Shown here: positions 1 through 6,466 of the stretch, piece by piece
Layout: each line of letters begins with the position of its first letter
How positions within the stretch are numbered: the stretch's first letter is position 1
Source: an uncultured Porphyromonadaceae bacterium
Lineage (GTDB): Bacteria; Bacteroidota; Bacteroidia; Bacteroidales; Muribaculaceae
DNA: 10,448 nt
Direction of reading: 5' to 3'
NCBI GenBank assembly: GCA_947178655.1
Contig: CAMWZB010000022.1
Span: 1 to 10,448 of the forward strand
The notes under the pieces: model-generated
Databases searched by the model: none
What the model was told of the DNA's origin: nothing
What the model saw: the letters and a program-made list of their open reading frames with translations, nothing else
Made by a program: the position numbers and the translations under genes

Positions 1-90
1 GCTCTGTCAGGCATCGCGCTGCCGGAAATCGCTCTGTCAGGCATCGCGCTGCCGGGTATTGCTCTGTCCGACAGTGGGTTGGGGTTGATT
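1..90. repeat. 30-bp tandem repeat array, running off the left edge
   Basis: Three head-to-tail units of 30 bases lie at 1-30, 31-60 and 61-90. Units 1 and 2 differ at only three positions (26, 27 and 30 of the unit), giving an invariant 25-base core and a variable 5-base tail. Unit 3 keeps the first eight bases (gctctgtc) and the final att and matches unit 2 at about 19 of 30 positions, so it looks like a decayed terminal copy. The unit core holds an imperfect palindrome (gcatcgcgctgc), and unit 3 holds a perfect small one, CTGTC-C-GACAG at 64-74. Because 30 is a multiple of three, the units read as decapeptide repeats in several frames. The array probably continues left of the window. There are no spacers, so it is not a CRISPR array. 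Confidence 0.85.
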
Positions 91-151
91 CAATCTGCCT
101 TAAGCCGGAATATAACTTGAAAAACATGTTTAACAACATATTTTTCGCCAT
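1..151 (-). CDS. Doubtful repeat-bearing small ORF, 3' end off the left edge
   Basis: Reading leftward from an ATG at 151-149, the frame stays open to the left edge (50 codons). The N-terminus reads MAKNMLLNMFFKLYSGLRQ and the repeats translate as decapeptides of the form [QR]-[YF]-P-A-A-R-C-L-T-E. Other in-frame ATGs lie at 139-137 and 127-125. A TAA stop lies in frame shortly upstream, at 160-158, so the ORF cannot start much earlier. A promoter-like sequence sits just upstream and points the same way, which is the main argument for a real gene. Against it, no domain is recognisable, the composition is low complexity, and frames on the other strand are also open here: plus frame 3-230 has no stop until 228-230. 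It may be a spurious frame over an intergenic repeat. I do not recognise any function. Confidence 0.2.
   Translation of the reverse strand, partial: MAKNMLLNMFFKLYSGLRQIESTPTHCRTEQYPAARCLTERFPAARCLTE
119..146 (-). repeat. 28-bp AT-rich inverted repeat (hairpin)
   Basis: Arms of 12 bases (119-130 and 135-146) flank a 4-base loop (131-134). Eleven of the 12 pairs are Watson-Crick. The exception is C125 against A140 on the plus strand, which becomes a G-U wobble in minus-strand RNA, so that RNA folds into a full 12-bp stem with a GUUA loop. This bias suggests the leftward transcript is the one whose structure matters. The hairpin would lie near the 5' end of a transcript from the promoter candidate just to its right. 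It could also act as a weak terminator for rightward reading, since a plus-frame TGA lies at 118-120 and one arm ends in a T run. Confidence 0.55.
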
Positions 152-165
152 GCAAAGTTACGAAA

Positions 166-199
166 CAAAAATAAGCGACCCCTCGCCTTTTTGGCCAAA
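166..199 (-). promoter_or_regulatory. Candidate Bacteroidota promoter directed leftward
   Basis: On the minus strand TATTTTTG (plus coordinates 166-173) fits the Bacteroidota -7 consensus TAnnTTTG. A TTTG (plus 196-199) lies 22 bases upstream, close to the expected spacing of the -33 element. A second -7 match, TAACTTTG, lies at 153-160 but has no -33 partner and abuts the ATG at 151. Transcription from the first pair would start near 159 and run into the inverted repeat and tandem repeats. The area is AT-rich, so chance matches are possible. Confidence 0.4.
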
Positions 200-274
200 T
201 ATTTGTCCGAAAAGTACAATTAGCGGTTAAATAATGTAAAGGCAGATGCCAAAAAGTAAAAAAAGGTCACCGGA
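174..274. other. AT-rich intergenic stretch after the birA operon
   Basis: No gene fits here. Directly after the birA stop, the minus-strand sequence carries a T-rich run (about 254-266, seven T, then AC, then five T), preceded only by a very short GTC/GAC stem. It could be a weak intrinsic terminator of the leftward operon, but the stem is too short to call with confidence. A short self-complementary piece (ggcagatgcc, 241-250) and a 10-base palindrome CAAATATTTG (196-205) are also present. The composition contrasts sharply with the GC-rich genes. Confidence 0.4.
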
Positions 275-1009
275 CTAAGGTATAATGAACGATACTTCCT
301 TGAATAGGAATGTGCGGCCATTGGCCAATGTGAGGGTGCCGTCGGACGCTACGGCGGTGATATGGGAGTGAAAGGTGTGGCCGGCGGCATCGCGGAAGGG
401 ATGGTCGCCCGATGTCCAGAGCAGACGCGCGAAGTAGCGGGCCGAGAGAGCATCCGGGTCGGGTGCGGTGCTGTAGGCGTCCCAGTCCGAGGTGATGCGG
501 TGGGTGACATCGCGCAGGAAGGAGTCCAGATCGGTCTTGAGTCCACCGTTGTAGTGAATGATTGACACGGGATTAGGCGCGTCGGATATGAAGTCGCGCT
601 GGTTGACGTTGATACCGGCTCCAACTATGGAGGAGTCGATATGGGTGCCGCGCAACTTGTTCTCGATGAGGATTCCGCAGACTTTGCCAAGCCCGATGTA
701 GATGTCGTTGGGCCACTTTACGGTGGTTTGCACTCCGGGTGGCAGCAGTGCGTCGATTGCATCCGCTATGGCAAGCGATACGACCATCGAGAGTTCGAAC
801 TGTCGTGCTGCCGGGAGTGCTTCCGGGCGCAGCATGAGTGAAAATGTGAGGTTGCATCCCGGCTCGGATTCCCATGAGTTGCCGCGCTGACCGCGGCCCT
901 GCGACTGCATGCGTGCAGCCAGAACCGACCCGTGTGGGACGTCGGTCCGGCTGCTCATGAGTGTGTTTGTGGAGGTGCAGGCCTCGAGAATCTCGAAGAA
1001 TGGCTTCAT
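275..1009 (-). CDS. birA: Biotin--[acetyl-CoA-carboxylase] ligase, catalytic-domain form
   Basis: The enzyme makes biotinyl-5'-AMP from biotin and ATP and transfers biotin to the carrier lysine of biotin-dependent carboxylases in the cytosol. From the ATG at 1009 it has 244 residues. Visible motifs are STNT (13-16), the biotinyl-AMP binding loop QGRGQRGNSW (37-46), KWPNDIY (98-104) and KVCGILIE (109-116), followed by VGAGINVNQ near 129-137. There is no N-terminal helix-turn-helix, so it should be a monofunctional ligase and not the E. coli type repressor. A longer frame starting at 1117 exists, but its first 36 residues lie inside tsaE and do not resemble the family. The chosen ATG forms an ATGA overlap with the tsaE stop, so translation is probably coupled. 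It is the last gene of the leftward operon. Confidence 0.93.
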   Translation of the reverse strand: MKPFFEILEACTSTNTLMSSRTDVPHGSVLAARMQSQGRGQRGNSWESEPGCNLTFSLMLRPEALPAARQFELSMVVSLAIADAIDALLPPGVQTTVKWPNDIYIGLGKVCGILIENKLRGTHIDSSIVGAGINVNQRDFISDAPNPVSIIHYNGGLKTDLDSFLRDVTHRITSDWDAYSTAPDPDALSARYFARLLWTSGDHPFRDAAGHTFHSHITAVASDGTLTLANGRTFLFKEVSFIIP

Positions 1010-1431
1010 TCCGAAATCTCGATGGTGCGGCTGTCGTCGTCGTTGACGCGGATGCGTACCGACACTGTATCGGCAGGCAGCACGGGAGAGATTCGTTCGG
1101 GCCATTCGATCAGGCATACGGCACCGCTGTCGAAGTAGTCTTCGATTCCAAGTTCGAGGGCTTCATCGAGGTCTTCAATGCGGTAGAAGTCGAAGTGATA
1201 TATCAGTTCGGCTGTCGAGTCGGAGCGGTATTCGTTGATGAGAGCGAATGTGGGAGAGGCGGTGTCGTCGGTGTCGACGCCGAGCGCACGGCACAGTTCG
1301 TTTATGAAAGTGGTCTTTCCGGCGCCAAAGTCGCCGTAGAATGCAAATACGGTGTTGTCGCCCATAAGGCCCATGAATTCGCGGGCTGCTTCGGGAAGCG
1401 CATCTATGGAGGGTACGTGTATGGTTTTCAT
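1006..1431 (-). CDS. tsaE: tRNA threonylcarbamoyladenosine biosynthesis ATPase TsaE
   Basis: TsaE is the P-loop ATPase that works with TsaB and TsaD to place threonylcarbamoyl on A37 of ANN-decoding tRNAs (t6A). The 141-residue protein has the usual family length. It shows a Walker A loop GDFGAGKTT (33-41), the ASPTF switch motif (58-62), NEY (66-68), HFDFYRI (79-85) and LIEWPE (107-112), all hallmarks of the TsaE/YjeE family. Its ATG overlaps the porX stop as ATGA, and its own stop overlaps the birA start the same way. TsaB and TsaD are not in the window. Confidence 0.95.
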   Translation of the reverse strand: MKTIHVPSIDALPEAAREFMGLMGDNTVFAFYGDFGAGKTTFINELCRALGVDTDDTASPTFALINEYRSDSTAELIYHFDFYRIEDLDEALELGIEDYFDSGAVCLIEWPERISPVLPADTVSVRIRVNDDDSRTIEISE

Positions 1432-2978
1432 TTTGGGGTCATTGTTATCAGTGGAACGAGCATTTCCTCAAGCGATATGCCGCCGTGCTGGAATGTGCCT
1501 GTATAGTACTGAACGTAATAATTGTAGTTGTTCGGATAGGCGAAGAAATCGTCGCGTGATGCGAAGATGTATGTGGTGGACAGATTCGGCGCCGGGAGTC
1601 CGAAGCGGGCCGGGTTCTTGATTTCATACACCTGTTTGGGATTGTATGCCAGATTCTTGCCGAGTTTGTATCGGAGATTGGTGTTGGTGTTCTTGTCTCC
1701 GACGACTTTGACCGGGTTGTCCACGCGTATCGTGCCGTGGTCGGTGGTGAGCACGATCTTGTATCCCGATGCGGCGATGCGGCGGAAAATCTCGAGCGCC
1801 GACGAGTGCCGGAACCATGATTCGGTGAGGGAGCGGTATGCGGCGTTGGTCGATGCGAGTTCGCGTATCATCTTCGATTCTGTGCGTGCGTGAGAGAGCA
1901 TGTCGATGAAGTTGAAGATGATGACGTTGAGGTCGTTCTGCTCAAGACGTGCGAAGTCGCGCAGCAGTTTTTCGCCGCTTGCCGTATCATTGATTTTTGT
2001 GTATGAGAAACGGCATTGGCGGCGGTATCGCTCGAATTGTGTGGCGATAAGCGGCGATTCGTTGATGTTCTTGCCTTCCTCGGAGTCCTCGTCCACCCAC
2101 AGGTCGGGGAACATGCGCTCTATCTGCAGTGGCATGAGTCCGGAGAAAATGGCGTTTCGGGCATATTGGGTGGCCGTGGGCAGGATGGTGGTGTAGAGGC
2201 TCTCGTCGAAGTTGAAATGGTCGGCAAGAAGAGGCTTGATGCTGCGCCACTGGTCGAGGCGGAAGTTGTCGATGATGATGAAGAATACTTTCTCTCCGTT
2301 GTCGAGGATCGGGAACACCTTCTCGGGGAATATGCGCGGGCTCATCAGGGGCTTGTCGGTGCAGTTGTCGTCGAGCCATGACTCGTAGCGGCGGCGTATC
2401 CATTTGTAGAATTCGGCGTTTGCCTCTTTCTTCTGTGTTTCGAGCATCTCGCCCATGTTCGTATCGGCCTCGGCGAGTTCCATCTCACGGAATACCAGCC
2501 GTCCGTAGAGGTCGTACCAGTCATCGATGGTACTGGCGTTGTTGATCAGGCTGCCGAGCTGACCGAATTCGCGGCTGTAGTCGCCCGATACCTTTCGGCT
2601 CACGAGCGAGTCGGCGTGGAGGTGTTTCTTGATGGCGATCAGTATCTGATTCGGATTGACCGGCTTGATGAGATAGTCGGCGATTTTGCTTCCCACAGCC
2701 TGGTCCATGATGTTCTCCTCCTCGCTTTTGGTGATCATGATGACCGGCGTCTGAGGCTGGTGCTGCTTGATCATGGCGAGGGTTTCGAGACCGGTGAGGC
2801 CGGGCATGTTCTCGTCAAGTATAATCAGGTCGAAGGGGGTCGCCAGGGCCATGTCAAGCGCGTCGCGGCCGTTGTTGGCCGTCACCACGTCGTATCCCTT
2901 GTTCTTCAGGAACAGGAGATGCGGCTTGAGGAGGTCAATCTCGTCATCGGCCCAGAGTATGTGCTGCTGTGTGCTCAT
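1428..2978 (-). CDS. porX: PorX-type response regulator with PglZ phosphatase domain
   Basis: In Porphyromonas gingivalis PorX works with the sensor PorY and the sigma factor SigP to control type IX secretion (T9SS) genes. The N-terminal receiver domain (about 1-120) has acidic residues D11, D12 and E13, phospho-acceptor D55 in LILDENMPG, T83 and K105 (IKP). A helical linker follows, then a PglZ domain of the alkaline phosphatase superfamily (about 215-516). Likely metal and catalytic residues are D237 (DNFRLD), T270 (PTATQYARN), D359 and H363 (FIDMLSH), D413 and H414 (TTDHGT) and H498. There is no classical DNA-binding output domain. The length of 516 residues matches the family. Start and stop overlap the neighbouring genes as ATGA. 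No T9SS structural genes are in the window, so the porX role is inferred from domain architecture; the residue assignments are by analogy. Confidence 0.93.
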   Translation of the reverse strand: MSTQQHILWADDEIDLLKPHLLFLKNKGYDVVTANNGRDALDMALATPFDLIILDENMPGLTGLETLAMIKQHQPQTPVIMITKSEEENIMDQAVGSKIADYLIKPVNPNQILIAIKKHLHADSLVSRKVSGDYSREFGQLGSLINNASTIDDWYDLYGRLVFREMELAEADTNMGEMLETQKKEANAEFYKWIRRRYESWLDDNCTDKPLMSPRIFPEKVFPILDNGEKVFFIIIDNFRLDQWRSIKPLLADHFNFDESLYTTILPTATQYARNAIFSGLMPLQIERMFPDLWVDEDSEEGKNINESPLIATQFERYRRQCRFSYTKINDTASGEKLLRDFARLEQNDLNVIIFNFIDMLSHARTESKMIRELASTNAAYRSLTESWFRHSSALEIFRRIAASGYKIVLTTDHGTIRVDNPVKVVGDKNTNTNLRYKLGKNLAYNPKQVYEIKNPARFGLPAPNLSTTYIFASRDDFFAYPNNYNYYVQYYTGTFQHGGISLEEMLVPLITMTPK

Positions 2979-3745
2979 TTCTGATGCTCGCTGATCATTC
3001 GGGCGGTGAGTTCGGGCTCGTTTGTGGTGATGAAGTCCACGCCTTGCTCAATGCACCACTGAAGGTCCTCGGGTTTGTCGACGGTCCATACGTTCACGTC
3101 GCGTCCGGCTGACTGGAAAGCTGTGATCCACTGCGGATTCTTGCGGAATGCGCTAAGGTTGAAGTCGGCTCCGAGCGGTGCTTTGGCCTTGGCTGCAGCG
3201 GCGGCTATCTCTTCGGGTGCGACCGATGTGAGGAACTGCACGGGCCGAGTGGTGGCCGCAGCGAATTTGTCGAATGCGTTGCGGGAGAAGGTGATGTATA
3301 TCATGCGGTCCTCGAGTCCGCGTTCTGCCACGGCATCAAGAATCATGGGTATGGCCACGTCCTCGCGTGCAGAATCGGTGTGTGGCTTGAGCTCAAGCAC
3401 GAGCATGGTCTTGAGGCCTTTGGCGGCGTCAAGATAGGCGTCGAGGGTCGGGATGAGTTCTCCGTTGACAAGATGGCATGTGTCGATGGCTTCTGATGTC
3501 GAAGTCTCTATTACTATGCCATTGATGTCGCGGTTGTGGTTGACGTACAGTTTGTTATCGGCCGAAAGCCAGACATCGAATTCACTTCCGTAAGCGCCTA
3601 TTGAGTCAGCTTTGACAAGTGCGCGGATGGAGTTCTGGGCCGAGCCTTCGGCGCGGTGATAGCCTCTGTGGGCGACTACGCGAGGGACGGCGGCAAGCAT
3701 TGAGGCTGCGGCGCCGAGGGCCAGGATAAAAGCGAGTTTTCGCAT
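2975..3745 (-). CDS. Secreted glycerophosphodiester phosphodiesterase family protein
   Basis: The family hydrolyses glycerophosphodiesters to glycerol-3-phosphate and an alcohol. From the ATG at 3745 the protein has 256 residues with an N-terminal signal peptide (MRKLAFILALGAAASMLAAV), so it should act in the periplasm or at the envelope. The TIM-barrel GDPD motifs are AHRGYH (25-30, catalytic H26), EFDVW (55-59, metal ligands E55 and D57), NHNRD (69-73, H70), LELKPH (117-122) and the C-terminal NVWTVDKPEDLQW and FITTNEPEL. The usual PEN motif after HRG is replaced by EGSAQNS, an arrangement I associate with Bacteroidota members. A longer frame from 3802 would start inside buk and bury the signal peptide, so it is rejected. 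The gap to buk is 32 bases; the stop overlaps the porX ATG. The substrate is not known. Confidence 0.85.
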   Translation of the reverse strand: MRKLAFILALGAAASMLAAVPRVVAHRGYHRAEGSAQNSIRALVKADSIGAYGSEFDVWLSADNKLYVNHNRDINGIVIETSTSEAIDTCHLVNGELIPTLDAYLDAAKGLKTMLVLELKPHTDSAREDVAIPMILDAVAERGLEDRMIYITFSRNAFDKFAAATTRPVQFLTSVAPEEIAAAAAKAKAPLGADFNLSAFRKNPQWITAFQSAGRDVNVWTVDKPEDLQWCIEQGVDFITTNEPELTARMISEHQK

Positions 3746-3777
3746 ATGCAGTAGAGAATATTGTCGGCGTGAATATA

Positions 3778-5004
3778 TCAACGGTCTTTTCGGGCGCTCC
3801 ATTTGCGGAGATACTGGCGGATGGCCGTGATCGACTTTGTCACCACGTCTTCCTGGACGTTGGCTGATATGAGCCAGTCGCGGAGTTTGGAGGGCCTGGA
3901 GGTGTCGTTGACGGCAGAGGGGTCGTCGGATTCGGCGCTCTCGTAGGTGTGAACCTGACGTTCGCCCCGGAGCACGGCCAGAGCGTTTTCGGCCAAGGCC
4001 TTGAGCTCGTTCTCGCCCGGATATACGTATATGGGGGCGATGGAGTCGACATGGTTCGCGATGAAGTCGGTGACCCGCTTGCTGTGCGCGATGCCTCCTG
4101 TGAGGAGTATGGCGTCGACATCACCCTTCAGAGCTACTGACATGGCACCGATTTCCTTGGCTATGGAGTAGCACATGGCTCGGAGTATGAGCATGGCGTG
4201 CAGGTCGTGGGCCATGATTCGGTCAAGAGCTTCGGGCACCGAGGTTGTACCGAGATGAGCCACAAGGCCGCCTGCTCCGTGAACTTTGCGTATCAGTTCC
4301 TGTTCGGTGTACTTTCCGGAGAAGCATAGTTTGATGAGCGGACCGGGCGGAAGCGAGCCTGAGCGTTCGGGCGAGAAAGGCCCGCACCCGTCAAGGGCGT
4401 TGGTGGTGTCGATGACTCGTCCGCGACGGTGGGCGCTGACGGTGCAGCCGCCTCCCATGTGGCACACCACGAGGTTGAGGTCCTCATAGCGCTTGCCGGA
4501 CTCTTTGGCGAATATACGGGCCACGGCTTTCTGGTTCAGGGCGTGGAATATGGATTCGCGGGGGAGCTCGGGGAGTCCGCTGATTCGTGCGTATGGCATC
4601 ATCTCGTCGACCACTACCGGGTCAGCGATGTATGACTTGACTCCGGCTTCCTCTGCAATCTCGCGTGCGATGAGGCCGCCAAGATTGGAGGCATGATGCA
4701 TCCGGGCGTTGATCAGGTCGTGCTTGAGGGCATCGTTCACTTCGTATACGCCGCTCTCCACAGGCATGATGATGCCGCCCCGGCCGATGACGGCAGAGAG
4801 AGATTTTATGTCTATTCCGTTGTCGGACAGGGCTTTTTCGATAAGTCCCTTACGCCATTCGAACTGGTCGATGACGCTGGCGAACTGTGCGAGTTCTTCG
4901 GCCGTGTGCTGGATGGACTGGCTGAATACGGGCTCCTCGTCGTTGTACACGGCGATTTTCGTGGAGGTAGACCCGGGATTTATCGCTAAGATTCTGTGTG
5001 GCAT
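3778..5004 (-). CDS. buk: Butyrate kinase with a C-terminal extension
   Basis: The enzyme converts butyryl phosphate (or a related short or branched acyl phosphate) and ADP to the acid and ATP, the energy-yielding last step after Ptb. It belongs to the acetokinase group of the ASKHA fold. Visible features are the N-terminal phosphate loop AINPGSTSTK (7-16), GRGG (74-77), VCHMGGGCTVSAHRRGRVID (180-199), the loop NALDGCGPFSPERSG (202-216) and LTGGIAHS (301-308). Family members are usually about 355 residues, and the recognisable domain ends near 350 (ALAVLRGERQ). The remaining ~55 residues are an acidic and polar linker (ESAESDDPSA) followed by a basic, probably helical tail ending in KWSARKDR. 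Substrate choice cannot be read from sequence; isobutyrate or isovalerate are alternatives. It lies 11 bases downstream of ptb. Confidence 0.93.
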   Translation of the reverse strand: MPHRILAINPGSTSTKIAVYNDEEPVFSQSIQHTAEELAQFASVIDQFEWRKGLIEKALSDNGIDIKSLSAVIGRGGIIMPVESGVYEVNDALKHDLINARMHHASNLGGLIAREIAEEAGVKSYIADPVVVDEMMPYARISGLPELPRESIFHALNQKAVARIFAKESGKRYEDLNLVVCHMGGGCTVSAHRRGRVIDTTNALDGCGPFSPERSGSLPPGPLIKLCFSGKYTEQELIRKVHGAGGLVAHLGTTSVPEALDRIMAHDLHAMLILRAMCYSIAKEIGAMSVALKGDVDAILLTGGIAHSKRVTDFIANHVDSIAPIYVYPGENELKALAENALAVLRGERQVHTYESAESDDPSAVNDTSRPSKLRDWLISANVQEDVVTKSITAIRQYLRKWSARKDR

Positions 5005-5015
5005 ATCGGAGATAA

Positions 5016-5921
5016 CTATTTAGACAGGAGGCAGGCGAGAGCGATGGAGTAGAGCTTCGTGGCGGGAGTGTCGCCGCGCGATGTCAGCACGCATGGAACC
5101 TTTGTGCCTACGACAATAGCGGCCACCTCGCCGCCGCCTATGTGAGTGGCGGCTTTGAAGAATACGTTGCCTGATTCGATGTTGGGGAACAGAAGACAGT
5201 CGGCGTCGCCTGCCACATTCGAGCCTTGAACTTTCTTCTCGAGTGCGGCTTCAGGATACAGAGCCACGTCCAGTGACAGAGGACCGTCCACGGTGACGCG
5301 TCCGAGCTGTCCGCGGTCGCCCATCTTGGCGAGAATTGCGGCTTCGTAAGATGACTGCACGGTAGGGAGCACCTGTTCGGAGGGTGCTATGCACGCTATC
5401 TTCGGGCAGTCTATGCCAAGGGAGGTGGCAGTCTCCCGGAGATAGCGTATGAGTATGGTCTTTTGCTTGAAATCCGGCTGAGGGATGACTGCCACATCGG
5501 AGATGCACAGCAGCTTTGAGCGGCCGGGCAGCTGCACTACGGACACATGGCTGAGGGTCCCTTTGGGAGGGAACAGTCCGGCATCTTTGTTGAGGATGCC
5601 GCGCATATACTTGTCGGTCGATACAAGTCCTTTCATCAGAACGTCAGAAGCTCCGGTGGCTACTGCTGAGACAGCGAGCTCGACGCACCGTACGTCGCTC
5701 TTTTCGTCGACTATGGCGAATGCGTCGGAGTCGAATCCTTCTTCCTGGCAGATGCGGAGCACTTCAGCTTTGTCGCCGAATACAGTGGGCTCTACAAGAC
5801 CGAGACGGTAGGCTTCGTAAACAGCCGAAAGGGTGTGGGAGTCGTTGCCGTAGGCTACGGCAAGGCGGCGCCGACCTTTGCTGCGGGCGGCTTCAACGAT
5901 TTGTGAAAGTTGCGTAATCAT
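5016..5921 (-). CDS. ptb: Phosphate butyryltransferase
   Basis: The enzyme exchanges CoA for phosphate on butyryl-CoA or a similar acyl-CoA, feeding the kinase encoded next. With the ATG at 5921 it has 301 residues, the usual size. Phosphotransacetylase/phosphotransbutyrylase motifs are DVLMKGLVST (93-102), ILNKDAGLFP (109-118), LSHVSVV (123-129), DGPLSLDVAL (212-221), LFPNIESGNVFFK (244-256) and SRGDTPATKLYSIALAC (281-297). An upstream GTG at 5948 would add nine residues, but its G is the last base of the -7 promoter box, so that codon would lie upstream of the expected transcription start. ptb is therefore likely the first gene of the ptb-buk-GDPD-porX-tsaE-birA transcript, with a leader of about 20 bases. 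No genes for making butyryl-CoA are in view. Confidence 0.93.
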   Translation of the reverse strand: MITQLSQIVEAARSKGRRRLAVAYGNDSHTLSAVYEAYRLGLVEPTVFGDKAEVLRICQEEGFDSDAFAIVDEKSDVRCVELAVSAVATGASDVLMKGLVSTDKYMRGILNKDAGLFPPKGTLSHVSVVQLPGRSKLLCISDVAVIPQPDFKQKTILIRYLRETATSLGIDCPKIACIAPSEQVLPTVQSSYEAAILAKMGDRGQLGRVTVDGPLSLDVALYPEAALEKKVQGSNVAGDADCLLFPNIESGNVFFKAATHIGGGEVAAIVVGTKVPCVLTSRGDTPATKLYSIALACLLSK

Positions 5922-5947
5922 ATGCTTACAGTTATTGCTTTGATGCA

Positions 5948-5955
5948 CAAAGATA
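5948..5955 (-). promoter_or_regulatory. Candidate -7 box of the ptb promoter
   Basis: The minus strand reads TATCTTTG, an exact match to the Bacteroidota -7 consensus TAnnTTTG, 26 bases upstream of the ptb ATG. It lies in the widest intergenic spacer of the window (5922-6047). No TTTG is found at the -33 position, so either that element is degenerate or activation is needed. The expected transcription start is near 5942. Confidence 0.55.
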
Positions 5956-6016
5956 AGAAAAAGGTCCGTTAGGGAGTGTTAATTATCTCTAATATTGCAG
6001 CTTTTGGCTTGCTCGG

Positions 6017-6031
6017 GCCAATTTTATTGGC
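6017..6031. terminator. Short hairpin after the thioesterase gene
   Basis: A perfect inverted repeat, GCCAAT and ATTGGC separated by three bases, lies 17 bases beyond the thioesterase stop and upstream of the ptb promoter box. Its place between two genes suggests a transcription boundary, but no T run follows on the minus strand. A true intrinsic terminator is therefore uncertain. Confidence 0.25.
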
Positions 6032-6047
6032 ATAATGGCAGAATAGC

Positions 6048-6455
6048 TCAGAACTCGCGTCCTTCGTATGCGCCGATTGCATCGCGCCAGGCCCGGCTGA
6101 CGGGTTCGGGTGTGGCAGTGCGGGCATTCACGTTGACCATGACAGTGGTGGCTTTGCTCTTCACGACTCCTGCGGCATCAACGATCTCCTGCTCGAGAAC
6201 GAGCGAAGATTCTCCGATGGAGACGATGGCGGTGCGGACTTCGATGCGGTCGTCGATGTGCACCGGGGCGAGGAAGGTACATTCGATTTTCGCCACGACA
6301 GGCACTGACGGTTCGTGTTCGAACCCGCCTTCCATGAACTGCTTGAAATAGGCGAGTTTGCCCATGTCGAAGAACTGGACGTAGACTGAGTTGTTGAGGT
6401 GTCCGAAGAGGTCTATGTCGTTGAATCGTATCTGAAGCGGTATGTGATGTCGCAT
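6048..6455 (-). CDS. Acyl-CoA thioesterase, hotdog fold (4HBT/YbgC-like)
   Basis: Predicted cytosolic thioesterase hydrolysing acyl-CoA. The 135-residue protein is a single hotdog domain with the family signature RFNDIDLFGHLNN (10-22); D13 or D15 would be the catalytic acid, followed by SVYVQFFD. The second half carries the strands VVAKIECTFLAPVHIDDRIE and SSLVLEQEIVD typical of the 4HBT fold. There is no signal peptide. The gene starts 11 bases after the DUF721 stop and ends before the ptb promoter. Nearness to ptb-buk hints at shared acyl-CoA metabolism, but it appears to belong to the upstream transcript. The acyl substrate cannot be told from sequence. Confidence 0.88.
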   Translation of the reverse strand: MRHHIPLQIRFNDIDLFGHLNNSVYVQFFDMGKLAYFKQFMEGGFEHEPSVPVVAKIECTFLAPVHIDDRIEVRTAIVSIGESSLVLEQEIVDAAGVVKSKATTVMVNVNARTATPEPVSRAWRDAIGAYEGREF

Positions 6456-6466
6456 ATGTATAGTGA

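Noticed and set aside
1..90. CRISPR array
   Set aside because: The units are contiguous with no unique spacers, only a 5-base variable tail, and no cas genes are in view.
961..1506. Plus-strand ORF of 181 residues opposite tsaE and the end of porX
   Set aside because: It is antisense to strongly recognisable proteins, has no domain, and is explained by GC-rich codon bias.
3746..3802. Earlier start for the GDPD gene
   Set aside because: It would lie inside buk and place 19 polar residues before a clear signal peptide.
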